Notes under the pieces: generated by a model
What the model was told of the DNA's origin: nothing
Database searches by the model: none
The model's input: the letters and a program-made list of their open reading frames with translations, nothing else
Source of the DNA: Solidesulfovibrio carbinoliphilus subsp. oakridgensis
Lineage (GTDB): Bacteria > Desulfobacterota > Desulfovibrionia > Desulfovibrionales > Desulfovibrionaceae
Reading direction: 5' to 3'
Assembly: GCF_000177215.2 (NCBI RefSeq)
Contig: NZ_CM001368.1
Location: forward strand, 1,488,001 to 1,552,000
Length of the DNA stretch: 64,000 nucleotides
Translations under genes and position numbers: made by a program
Shown: positions 51,705 through 62,419 of the stretch, one piece after another
How positions within the stretch are numbered: the first letter of the stretch is position 1
How the letters are laid out: each line of letters starts with the position of its first letter

Positions 51705-53915
51705 ATGTACCGCTCGATCAAGACCCAGATGTTCATGGGCCAGCTCGCGCTGGTGGTCCTGCTGACGGTGGCCCTCGGCGGCGGCGTGTTCCACGTGGCC
51801 GCCAACATCCTGGAGACCAAGGCGCGGGAGAAAATCCGGCTGCTCGCGGCCGGGCTGGCCCGGGAGGCCGCCCTCGTCGCCAGCCACGGCGAAGCCACCC
51901 TGACCCTTCTGACCTCGAGCCCGCAGTTCGAACAGTTCTGCCAGAGCCATAATCCCCACCTGCTCCAGTCCCTGTTCGACCGCTACCGGGCGGCCTTCAC
52001 CTCCCTGGCCTATGTCAACCCCAAGGGCGTGCGCGAATATGCCGCCTCGGGCCCCGGCTACACCGACCGGGGCCTCGACCTGTCCCGCGACCGGATCGTG
52101 GCCGAAGCCCTGGCCGCGCCCGGCCGCACGGTCTGGGGGCTGCGCAACTCCCCCCGGGACGGGACGCCGCTTCTGGCCATGGCCCAGGCCCGGCGCACGC
52201 CCTTTGGCCAAGACATGGGCATCCTGCTCGCCGCCCTGCCGCTGCGGGCCATTGCCCCGGGCCTGCTCACCCTGCATTTGGAAGAGGGCGGCATCGCGGT
52301 CCTGGCCGACGCGGCCGGCACCCTGCTTTTCGCCGAGAGCCTGCGCGGCCTGCCGGACCGGGCCGGCCAGGGCACGTCCCTGGCCAGGGCCCTGGCCGAC
52401 CAGAAGGAAACCGTGCTGCTCGAACCCTTTGCCGGCGAGGCTTCGCTCCTCGCCGTGGCCCCGGTCGGCCAATACGGCCTCTCGACCCTGGTGGCCCTGC
52501 CCCGCCGGCTGGCCGTGGATGCCGAAATCGGCCGGCTGCGCCAGCTTGTGGCCGCCATCGCGGCCGCCGCGGCCTTCCTCTCCACCCTGGCCGCCCTGTG
52601 GTGGACCGGCGGCATCGCCCGGCCCCTGGCCCGGCTGGCCGATGCGGCCCGGGCCGTTTCCGGCGGCGACCTGGGCGTACGGGCCAGGGCCGCCGGCCCG
52701 GCCGAGGCCCGCGACCTGGCCCTGGCGTTTAACGCCATGACCGAGGGCCTGGCCGCCTCGCGCGACGAGCTGACCCAGGCCAAGCGGTCCCTCGAGAACA
52801 TCCTGGCCACCATGAACGAGGCCATCCTGGCCGTGGACCGGCAAGGCCGGGTGACCATGCTGAACCGGGCCGGCTGCGCCATGCTCGGCTATGCCCCGGG
52901 CGAGGCGGCCGGCCGGCCGGCCGCCTCTTTCTTCCCGCCGGGCGACCCGCTGTGCGCCTTCCTCGACAGCGCCCCGGTCCAGGACCTGCTCGCCAGCGGC
53001 GGCATGACGGGCCTGGAAAAGACGCTCCTCGGCAAGGAGGGCCGCACGGTGCCGGTGCTCGTGTCCGTGGCCCTTCTTCGCGGCCCGGGGGCCCGGGTCG
53101 AGGGGGTGGTCTGCCTGGCCATGGACATCACCGAACACAAACGGGCCGACGACCTGGCCCGGGCCCGCAAGGCCGCCGAGGCCGCCAGCCGGGCCAAGAC
53201 GGAATTTCTGGCCGTCCTTTCCCACGAGATGCGCACCCCGCTCAACATCATCCTCGGCATCCTCGACCACCTGGAAGGGATGGCGCTGCCGCCGGACACC
53301 CGGGCCGGCCTCGTCCAGGCCCTGGCCGCGGGCACGGCCCTCCACGACGTCATCGTGGCCATGCTCGACTACGCCAGCCTCGAGGCCGGCCGGGTGATCC
53401 TGCGGCGGGAGTCCTTTTCCCCGCGCCAGCTGGCCATGGACCTGGCCGGCCGTTTCGCGGCCCAGGCCAAGGCCAAGGGCGTGGGCCTGGCCGCCCACGT
53501 GGCCCCGGACATGCCGACCCGGCTGGCCGGCGATCCCGCCCGCCTGGCCCAGGCCCTCGGCAACCTGCTGGCCAATGCCGTGCGCTTCACGGAACAGGGC
53601 CAGGCGGCCCTGTTCCTGTCCCTGGTGCCGGCCGCCCGGGTCCCCGGCGGGCCAAGGCGCCTGCTCGCCGTGGTCACGGACACGGGCCCCGGCGTGACCG
53701 ACGCCAAGCTCGAATACGTGTTCGAGCCCTTCACCCAGGAGGACGCCCGGTCCACCCGGCGCTTCGGGGGCCTTGGCCTGGGGCTCGCCATCGCCAGGCG
53801 GCTGGTTGGCCTCATGGGGGGCACGATCTGCATGGACAGCCGGCCGGGCCAGGGCACGGACGTCTATGTCAGCCTGCCGGTGGACGAGGACGCGGACGGG
53901 GACGCCACGTCCTGA
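51705..53915 (+). CDS. Membrane sensor histidine kinase (dCache-like, HAMP, PAS)
   Basis: A 736-residue kinase: TM1 (about 9-30), a periplasmic sensor of about 250 residues, TM2 (about 285-305), HAMP (about 305-355), PAS (about 365-480), HisKA with LSHEMRTPLNIILG (His near 507) and a HATPase domain (NLLANAVRF, DTGPGV, GGLGLGLAIA). It has no receiver domain. The start overlaps or abuts the PstS-like gene end, so the two act together. No cognate response regulator gene follows directly; a terminator does. Confidence 0.92.
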   Translation: MYRSIKTQMFMGQLALVVLLTVALGGGVFHVAANILETKAREKIRLLAAGLAREAALVASHGEATLTLLTSSPQFEQFCQSHNPHLLQSLFDRYRAAFTSLAYVNPKGVREYAASGPGYTDRGLDLSRDRIVAEALAAPGRTVWGLRNSPRDGTPLLAMAQARRTPFGQDMGILLAALPLRAIAPGLLTLHLEEGGIAVLADAAGTLLFAESLRGLPDRAGQGTSLARALADQKETVLLEPFAGEASLLAVAPVGQYGLSTLVALPRRLAVDAEIGRLRQLVAAIAAAAAFLSTLAALWWTGGIARPLARLADAARAVSGGDLGVRARAAGPAEARDLALAFNAMTEGLAASRDELTQAKRSLENILATMNEAILAVDRQGRVTMLNRAGCAMLGYAPGEAAGRPAASFFPPGDPLCAFLDSAPVQDLLASGGMTGLEKTLLGKEGRTVPVLVSVALLRGPGARVEGVVCLAMDITEHKRADDLARARKAAEAASRAKTEFLAVLSHEMRTPLNIILGILDHLEGMALPPDTRAGLVQALAAGTALHDVIVAMLDYASLEAGRVILRRESFSPRQLAMDLAGRFAAQAKAKGVGLAAHVAPDMPTRLAGDPARLAQALGNLLANAVRFTEQGQAALFLSLVPAARVPGGPRRLLAVVTDTGPGVTDAKLEYVFEPFTQEDARSTRRFGGLGLGLAIARRLVGLMGGTICMDSRPGQGTDVYVSLPVDEDADGDATS

Positions 53916-53920
53916 AAGGC

Positions 53921-53957
53921 AAACGGCCCGTTGCGAGTTCCTCGCAACGGGCCGTTT
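53921..53957. terminator. Bidirectional Rho-independent terminator
   Basis: A perfect 17-bp inverted repeat, AAACGGCCCGTTGCGAG-TTC-CTCGCAACGGGCCGTTT. It lies between two convergent genes, the kinase ending at 53915 and the binding protein ending at 53980, and has A and T flanks on both sides, so it can act in both directions. Confidence 0.9.
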
Positions 53958-53979
53958 GGCGCAAAAGCCGCAAGGGCCG

Positions 53980-55263
53980 TCATTTCTTGCCGGAACTGAT
54001 GAAAAGCTCCTTGGCCGTGCCCGGCTCGAACTGGTAGCGGGCCGCCTTTTCCCAGAAATACTTGCCGTCGTCGTGCTTGAGCACCCAGAAATCGAAATCC
54101 CAGTCCTCCCGGCGGTCGCCGTGCTCGTTTAAGGCCAGCCAGCCGGTCACGCCGTACATCCGCTCGCAGATCTGGGGCAGCATCTGCTTGAACCGGGCGA
54201 AATCCCCGGCCCCGCCCGCGGCCTGGGCCGTGAAAAAGACCGCCCAGGCCGCGTCGTAGGCCGCCACGCTCTGGGTGTCGGGAAAGGTGTCGGCCTTCTC
54301 CTGGATGCGCTTCTCGATCAGGGCGTAGACGTTGGCCCCGCCCTCGCCGTAGCGGGGGCTGGCCAGCCGGACCTTCATGGCGAAGGCCGCGCTTTCCGGG
54401 TCCTTGGCGATGGGGTCGAACATGGCCGTGCCGTCGCAGCCGTACCAGGGCACGGCCGCCAGTTCCGGCCGCTTGGAGGCCCCTTTGAGGATGGGCACGA
54501 TCTCGTCGCCGCCGGCGAAATAGATGGCCACCTTGGCGTTTTTGCGGTCGCGGCGGATCTGCCCCACCTGCTTGGCCATGTCGTCGAGGATGGCGTTGAA
54601 GTCCTTGCGGTCGGGCGAGAAGCGGGCCCCGGGCAGGGATTCGCCGCCCAGCTGCTTGAACCGGGCCTTGACGTGCACGGTCAGGTCGTCGCCGTAGCGG
54701 TCGCCGTTCCACAGCGGCAGGATGACCGTCACCCCCTCCTGGCGCATGAGGCTTGTGACGGCCTCGGCCTGGTAGGTGTTGGACGGGGACAGGCGAAACA
54801 GGTTGTCGCCCTTTTTGGACAAAAACGGCCCCGCGCTCGACGGGCTGACGAGCACGATGTTGTTTTTGTCGGCAAATTCCAGACAGGCTTCGGCCTCGTC
54901 GTCCGAGGCCGGGCCGATGACCACCCGGATGCCGCGACCGGCCAGGGCCTTCAGCTTTTCCACGGCCTGGGCCGGATTGCCGGCCGTGTTTTCCACGGCA
55001 AAGGCCGCCTGGCCGCCGCCGCTTGCGGCCAGATAGGCGTTGATGTCGGCCTGGGCCATGTCCAGGGCGGCCTTGGCCGTCTTGCCCCGCTCGGCCAGGG
55101 GCCCGGTCAGGGGCAAAAGCGCCCCGAAGGCCAGGCTCGTCCCCTTCTGGGCCATGGCCGGGCCGGCCAGCGCCGCCAGCCCGATCATCAGGCACAAGGC
55201 CGCCGCCACGCGTCCGCTCCGGATGCCACTTCGCCACTGCCAGCCGTTCCCATGCCCCTTCAT
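53980..55263 (-). CDS. LivJ-type (Peripla_BP_6) substrate-binding protein
   Basis: A 427-residue protein with a signal peptide (cut near AMAQKG, about 39) and the type I periplasmic binding fold of branched-chain amino acid/amide receptors: GALLPLTGPLAERGKTAKAALDMA, VIGPASDDEAEACLEF and YGCDGTAMFDPIAKDP. No liv permease or ATPase genes are adjacent, so it is either an orphan receptor or works with a distant transporter. It is surrounded by kinases, which may point to sensing. Confidence 0.9.
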   Translation of the reverse strand: MKGHGNGWQWRSGIRSGRVAAALCLMIGLAALAGPAMAQKGTSLAFGALLPLTGPLAERGKTAKAALDMAQADINAYLAASGGGQAAFAVENTAGNPAQAVEKLKALAGRGIRVVIGPASDDEAEACLEFADKNNIVLVSPSSAGPFLSKKGDNLFRLSPSNTYQAEAVTSLMRQEGVTVILPLWNGDRYGDDLTVHVKARFKQLGGESLPGARFSPDRKDFNAILDDMAKQVGQIRRDRKNAKVAIYFAGGDEIVPILKGASKRPELAAVPWYGCDGTAMFDPIAKDPESAAFAMKVRLASPRYGEGGANVYALIEKRIQEKADTFPDTQSVAAYDAAWAVFFTAQAAGGAGDFARFKQMLPQICERMYGVTGWLALNEHGDRREDWDFDFWVLKHDDGKYFWEKAARYQFEPGTAKELFISSGKK

Positions 55264-55468
55264 GTCCGCTCCTTGGCCCCGGGCCTGGCCCGGGAAAAAT
55301 GCGCAACGCGCGCTTTTCCGTACCTACTCCCAAAGCGGGCAAAAGAAAACCGGCCAGCCCCCTCCTTCGGGGCTCCCCTTCCCAATGGCCGAGCAATACC
55401 GTATGCTTTCGCCTTGGGATGCGGGACAGCCGGCTGTTTTCTTTTTTCCGCGCCCGAAAGGACCGGCC

Positions 55469-57601
<2,133 letters not shown>

Positions 57602-57652
57602 TTTCGCGGCCGGGACCCGGCCCGGCCGGACGGGACGCAACCGGAGGCAGCC

Positions 57653-58330
57653 ATGCGCGTGCTGATTGTGGAAGACGACCTGGAGGCCGCGGCCTACATG
57701 GTCAAGGGGCTCAAGGAATCGGGCTATGTGGTGGACCATGTGGCCGACGGCCGCGAGGCCCTGTACCGGGTGGCGGCCGAGGCCTACGACGCCGTGGTGG
57801 TGGACCGGATGCTGCCCGGCGTCGACGGGCTGACCATTGTCCGCACCATGCGCTCGGCCGGGAACCTGGCGCCGGTGCTGATCCTCTCGGCCCTTGGCGA
57901 CGTGGACGACCGGGTCAAGGGGCTCAAGGCCGGCGGCGACGACTATCTGGTCAAGCCCTACGCCTTTGCCGAGCTCCTGGCCCGGCTGGAGGCGCTCTTG
58001 CGCCGGGGCCGGGCCGACGCCCCGGACACCACGCTTAAACTCGCGGACCTGGAGATGGATCTGGTCGGGCGCACGGTCCGGCGCGGCGGCAAGCCCATCG
58101 AGCTCAAGCCCAAGGAATTCGCCCTGCTCGAATACCTCATGCGCCACGCCGGCCACGTGGTCACCCGAACCATGCTTCTCGAAAACGTCTGGGACTACTC
58201 CTTCGATCCCCAGACCAACGTCATCGACGTCCACATCAGCCGCCTGCGCCAGAAGATCGACAAAGGTCAGGACAAGCCGCTGCTCTCCACCATCCGCGGC
58301 GCCGGATACAGCCTGCGTGATTCCAACTAA
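57653..58330 (+). CDS. OmpR/PhoB-family response regulator
   Basis: A 225-residue regulator with a receiver (Asp51 in VVVDRMLPGVDG; conserved Lys in LVKPYAF) and a winged-helix DNA-binding domain (KPIELKPKEFALLEYLM...ENVWDYSFDPQTNVIDVHI). This is the CusR/QseB type associated with metal or envelope stress, but the signal cannot be read from sequence. The stop overlaps the start of the following kinase gene by 14 bp. Confidence 0.94.
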   Translation: MRVLIVEDDLEAAAYMVKGLKESGYVVDHVADGREALYRVAAEAYDAVVVDRMLPGVDGLTIVRTMRSAGNLAPVLILSALGDVDDRVKGLKAGGDDYLVKPYAFAELLARLEALLRRGRADAPDTTLKLADLEMDLVGRTVRRGGKPIELKPKEFALLEYLMRHAGHVVTRTMLLENVWDYSFDPQTNVIDVHISRLRQKIDKGQDKPLLSTIRGAGYSLRDSN

Positions 58331-59690
58331 GCTCCTGCGGTCCTCGACCCTTCGCCTGTCGATCCTGCACATGGCCGCCTTCGGCCTGTCGGTGCTGGTC
58401 TTGCTCGGGTTCATCTACACCTCCACGGCCGGGTTCATGGAACGCCAGACCGACGAGACCATCAACGCCGAGATCCAGGGCCTGGCCGAACAGTACAGCC
58501 AGCTTGGCCTGACAGGCCTCATCCGGGTCATCAAGTCGCGCGTGGCCAAGGACAAGGCCGGATCGAGCGTCTATCTGCTGACGGACTGGAAGTTCAATCC
58601 CCTGGCCGGCAACCTCGGCGAATGGCCCAAATTCAAGGACACGGGCTCGGGCTGGTTCGACGCCACCCTGGAGGACACGGAAAATTTCGAGCCCAGGCGC
58701 GTGCGGATGCGCTATTTCCTGCTGCCCGGCAACTACCACATGGTGGTCGGGCGCGACGTGTCCGAGCGGGTCAAGGTCGAGCGGCTGATCATGGACGCCC
58801 TCGTCTGGGGCCTGGCTCTGACCGTGGTCCTTGGCGGCGTGGGCGGCCTCCTGACCAGCCGCTGGATGCTCAAGCGCATCGACGTCATCAACAAGGCCAG
58901 CCGCGAGATCATGCACGGCGAACTGACCCGGCGCATCCCGACCCGGGGGGCCGGCGACGAGTTCGACCGCCTGGCCGAGAACCTAAACGCCATGCTCGAC
59001 CAGATCGTCAGGCTCATGGACGGCGTCAGGCAGGTCTCCAACAACATCGCCCACGACCTGCGCGGCCCCTTAAACCGCATCCGCTCCGGCCTCGAGATGT
59101 CGCTCGCCCGCATCCGGACCGAGGAGGAATATAGGGCCGTGCTCGAGCAGACCATCGCCGAGATCGACGGGCTGCTCATGACCTTCAACGCGCTTTTGAC
59201 CATCGCCCAGGCCGAATCCGGGGCCAGGCGGCAGGACTTCACGGACGTCGACCTGACCGGCCTGGCCGGGGACGTGGCCGAACTCTACGAGCCCCTGGCC
59301 GAGGAAAAGGACCTCGCCTTCCACGTGGCCCTGGCCCCGGGCGTGACCGTGCCGGGGAACCGCCACCTCCTGTCCCAGGCCCTGGCCAACCTGCTCGACA
59401 ACGCCGTCAAGTACACGCCCGCCGGCGGCGCCATCACCGTGACCCTCGGCGCGCCCTCGACCGGCCCGGAACTGGCCGTGGCCGACACCGGGCCCGGCAT
59501 TCCGGCCGAACACCGCCACGTGGTCCTCGAACGGTTTGCCCGCCTGGAATCGAGCCGCAACACGCCGGGCAGCGGCCTGGGCCTGTCCCTGGTGGCCGCG
59601 GCCGCGGGCCTGCACCAGGCCGAGCTGCGCCTGGAAGACAACCACCCGGGCCTTCGCATCACCCTGGCCTTCCCGCCGGCTCCGGCCTGA
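58317..59690 (+). CDS. OmpR-type partner histidine kinase
   Basis: A 457-residue kinase with two membrane segments around a roughly 120-residue periplasmic sensor, HAMP, HisKA with NNIAHDLRGPLNRIRSG (His near 246) and HATPase (NLLDNAVKY, DTGPGI, GSGLGLSLV). The start is a GTG at 58317 inside the response regulator gene, which gives tight coupling. The pair forms a classic two-component system. About 0.9 kb of non-coding repeats follow. Confidence 0.93.
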   Translation: MIPTKLLRSSTLRLSILHMAAFGLSVLVLLGFIYTSTAGFMERQTDETINAEIQGLAEQYSQLGLTGLIRVIKSRVAKDKAGSSVYLLTDWKFNPLAGNLGEWPKFKDTGSGWFDATLEDTENFEPRRVRMRYFLLPGNYHMVVGRDVSERVKVERLIMDALVWGLALTVVLGGVGGLLTSRWMLKRIDVINKASREIMHGELTRRIPTRGAGDEFDRLAENLNAMLDQIVRLMDGVRQVSNNIAHDLRGPLNRIRSGLEMSLARIRTEEEYRAVLEQTIAEIDGLLMTFNALLTIAQAESGARRQDFTDVDLTGLAGDVAELYEPLAEEKDLAFHVALAPGVTVPGNRHLLSQALANLLDNAVKYTPAGGAITVTLGAPSTGPELAVADTGPGIPAEHRHVVLERFARLESSRNTPGSGLGLSLVAAAAGLHQAELRLEDNHPGLRITLAFPPAPA

Positions 59691-59794
59691 GTCCGCGCCC
59701 CAACCTCCCAACTGCCCGGGATCGCGGCCTTTCTCGACCATCGGCCCGTCCCCTGTCCGGCCCGTCGAAGGACGGCGCGGCAACCGGCGCAAGT

Positions 59795-60012
59795 TAAATT
59801 TTCGTTCATATTCCGGCAAGGCCGACTCCATGATCGTTTTCTATCACGTATCCATCGGTTGAAGCGAAACGGCCCGCCGCGACGCCATCAGCCGGTCAGC
59901 TCCCTCTTTTTCGTTTTGCCGCCCGGATGGTCCCTCCCGTCCGAAACGGTTGAAAGGTCGCTCTCCCCCTCCTTGAACAGAGCCCCCGCTCCCCGGCGGG
60001 GGCTTTTGTTTT
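59795..60012 (+). repeat. Tandem unit A of three ~235-bp repeats
   Basis: The first of three diverged tandem copies. Shared marks, in order, are TTCAT, CGGC...CTCCATGAT, CTATC...ATCC...CGG, GCGAAACGG, a CCCCCTCCTTGAACAGAG stretch and a terminator-like hairpin (AGCCCCCGC/GGCGGGGGCT at 59981-60002, then TTTGTTTT). It may be a small RNA gene or, on the other strand, a small peptide gene. Confidence 0.6.
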
Positions 60013-60027
60013 CCGACCCGGCGTCTT

Positions 60028-60233
60028 TCCCTAACCAGAATTCATGGAGCGGCCATCCCGGCTTCATGGGAGGGGGCTATCTTCCCTTCCGACGGCGAAA
60101 CGGCTGTTTCCCCCTCCGGCCGGGCCGTCACCCGCCCCTTTGCCGATACCCATGGCCTGGCGGTCCTCCTCCCGCCCACGCTGTGGTCACCCCTCCTCGG
60201 ACAGAGCCCCCGCCTCGGCGGGGGCTCTCATTT
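60028..60233 (+). repeat. Tandem unit B of three ~235-bp repeats
   Basis: The second copy, starting with CTAACCAGAATTCATG and ending with the hairpin AGAGCCCCCGCCTCGGCGGGGGCTCT (60203-60228) before CATTT. It is the closest relative of unit C. On the minus strand it contains an ORF of 59 codons (60067 to 59888) that begins MKPGWPLHEFWLG. Confidence 0.6.
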
Positions 60234-60261
60234 GGCCAGGGGAAAAAGGGGAATCGGGCAT

Positions 60262-60461
60262 TCCTAACCAGAATTCATGCACCGGCCATGCCCACTCCAT
60301 GATCCCGCCCTATCTGTTATCCAACGGCAAACGGGGCTTCCCCTCGAGCTCCCTGCCGCCACCCTGAGCCGGTTTGGCGCGCACCACGCCAGAACGGCCC
60401 ACAAAACTCTCTCCTCCCTCCTTGATCGGCCCCCGCTTCCCCGGCGGGGGCCACTTTTTTG
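60262..60461 (+). repeat. Tandem unit C of three ~235-bp repeats
   Basis: The third copy, starting with CCTAACCAGAATTCATG and ending with GGCCCCCGC-TTCCCC-GGCGGGGGCC, then ACTTTTTT (60428-60459). On the minus strand it contains a 37-codon ORF (60300 to 60187) beginning MEWAWPVHEFWLG, similar to that in unit B. A lone TAACCAG near 60545 may mark a decayed fourth start. Confidence 0.6.
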
Positions 60462-60581
60462 GCCTCCGTCCAAGGGCGGCAGGCCAGCCCGACCCGCCGG
60501 CCGGCTCGCGTCGCGACCAGGGGAAAGCACCTCCTTTTCAGGAATAACCAGCGAAGATGCTTATTTTCAATGGTCGTGGCC

Positions 60582-61802
60582 CTAGGCGGAAATGAACTTT
60601 TTCACCACGCTCTTGATGGTCTCGTGCCGGTCGAACACTCCCCGGATCCGGGCCGTGTTTCTTTCGCCGAAGACCTGCTGCATCCGGGCGAGCTTGCGGA
60701 CCCTGTTCCGGTAGGCGGGCAGTTTTTCCAGCACGGTCTGCAGGCTCGTGGCCGTGTAGTCCATGTCCAACGCGACGGCCCGCTCGAGGGCCTTGGCCAC
60801 GTTTTGCTGGACGTCGTCCATGTGGGGAGCGAGTTCCGAGGTGCCGAAAACCAGGTTGCAGGAGGCCCGGATGCCAAGCGAATGGCACAGTTCCACGTAG
60901 CCTTCGATCTGGCGGTAATTGAGGGCCTGGATGACGAAATTCGAGCCCGTGATCTTCACCTTGAGGCGTCCCGCGTCGCGGTGGGCCACGAACCGCTTGA
61001 TGTTGACGAGCACCTTCTCGAAATCGGCCCCCCGGCGGACGGCGTTGTAGACCTCCGGGGTCACGCCGTCGAGGGAGAAGATGACCCGGCCAAGCCGCAG
61101 GTCCGCCAGCTTTTCCAGCACCGCCTCGGTCAGGACCGTGCCGTTGCTGATGGTCGAGAGGTAGAGGTGGCGCTGGCTTTTGACCGCATCGCTGAAAATG
61201 ATGTTGCGGCTCGATTTGCAGAAAAACGGTTCCCCGCCGGCCACGAACAGCTCGTGGAGAAACGGGAGCAGGGGCTTTATTCCCTCGAAATAACAGGGAT
61301 CGACCTCGCCGTCGTAGCGCTTCTCCATCTTGCACATCCGGCAACGGATATTGCAGACATTGGTCGGAAAAAGGGCGAGGCTCAGCGGCTTGGCCGTGCT
61401 TTCGGCCCTGCGGTTGGCGAGGTCCGCCACGGCCTGCTGGAGATTGTCCAGGAACGGGGCTTCGAACGCCTCGTATTCCCAGTCCTCATAGCCGAGAAAG
61501 GTGTCCAGGGGGAAGTGGGCGACCTTGCAGTCCCGATGGCAGCTGGAGCGGTTTCCCTCCAGCAGGTCCTGCCTGATCTGCAGCGCCTTGGGCGAGTTCC
61601 AGACGTCAAGCAGTCGGCTGGTGTTTTCCTTGTCCACCGTGCCGATGTCCTTGTCGAGCCAGGCGCAGAACGTGTACTCGCCGGTGACGTCCTTTTCGGT
61701 CAGCCTGATCCAGGGGTAGGTACAGGGCACCAGCTCCTTGCTGTTGAGTGTCTGGAGCGCTTTTATCTGTTCCGATGTAAAGCCCTTCCCGCCGGTATTC
61801 AT
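60582..61802 (-). CDS. Twitch/SPASM-type radical SAM protein
   Basis: A 406-residue protein. The radical SAM motif CNIRCRMC (Cys150, 154, 157) is central. Ahead of it, four cysteines (27, 46, 88, 92, with CTYPWIRLTEKD and WNSPKALQIRQDLL between them) form an N-terminal twitch/SPASM-like auxiliary cluster domain, the reverse of the usual order. FVAGGEPFF and FSLDGVTPEVY are typical radical SAM strands. Such enzymes modify peptides or sugars. The substrate is unknown and no obvious partner is adjacent. The start at 61802 has AAGGGAG upstream. Confidence 0.88.
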   Translation of the reverse strand: MNTGGKGFTSEQIKALQTLNSKELVPCTYPWIRLTEKDVTGEYTFCAWLDKDIGTVDKENTSRLLDVWNSPKALQIRQDLLEGNRSSCHRDCKVAHFPLDTFLGYEDWEYEAFEAPFLDNLQQAVADLANRRAESTAKPLSLALFPTNVCNIRCRMCKMEKRYDGEVDPCYFEGIKPLLPFLHELFVAGGEPFFCKSSRNIIFSDAVKSQRHLYLSTISNGTVLTEAVLEKLADLRLGRVIFSLDGVTPEVYNAVRRGADFEKVLVNIKRFVAHRDAGRLKVKITGSNFVIQALNYRQIEGYVELCHSLGIRASCNLVFGTSELAPHMDDVQQNVAKALERAVALDMDYTATSLQTVLEKLPAYRNRVRKLARMQQVFGERNTARIRGVFDRHETIKSVVKKFISA

Positions 61803-62419
61803 GGACCATCTCCCTTGCGGCTCTCGCCTGCGCTACGTGGCCAATTGTTTCACACCTTCCTTCCGCCCCACTGAGAACAACAAAATGCCGCCGTCATAGA
61901 TCCGAGCCCTTTGCGCGCCTCCCGGCCGGCGCCCTTTTTTCCCCACCGGTTCTGCGGCCGATGGTTCCCGCCTCGGTGCCGCTCCATGCAAATGCCCGGC
62001 CAAAGGCCTCCCTGTCCAAGGCACCGGCCTTTGGCCTCTGGCAGCCTGACGAAAAACGGTAGCGGGAGAGGCGGGTTTCTTGAGCCTCCCTCTCGGAAAT
62101 CCACCTGGGCCGGCGACACGGCACTGCATCGCCTCCTTCCCGGGACGTGAAAATGCAGCGTACGGACAGGACAGCCGGAGCACGCACCCTTCTTCCTCTA
62201 TAGAATAGAAAACAGGGCCGCTCAAGCCCCATTTGGAAAAATTGCGGTTTCTCGTTCCCCATTGCCTTTTCCTGGACCGGCTATCCGAAAAAAACGCATT
62301 GCCTCTTTCGCCGGCCGGTGTATGCACGATACGAGTCCCTTCCCTCGTTGCCGGAGGAGGGACGGCATAGGCCGACGCGGATGCGGACCGGCCCGCCGCC
62401 GGATGAGGAGGAACGCTTC
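61803..62419. other. 617-bp intergenic region with a two-copy motif
   Basis: This region separates the divergent radical SAM and CydA-like genes. Two related segments on the minus strand, ATG-containing at 62299 and 62129 (170 bp apart), share GAAAGAGGCAATGC / GAAGGAGGCGATGC followed by a GCCGG(T/C)CCAGG block. The first encodes a 25-codon ORF (62299 to 62222). They may be leader peptides, small RNAs or chance. A hairpin GGGAGGC...GCCTCTCCC before TTTTTC near 62056-62085 could end a minus-strand RNA. Confidence 0.4.
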
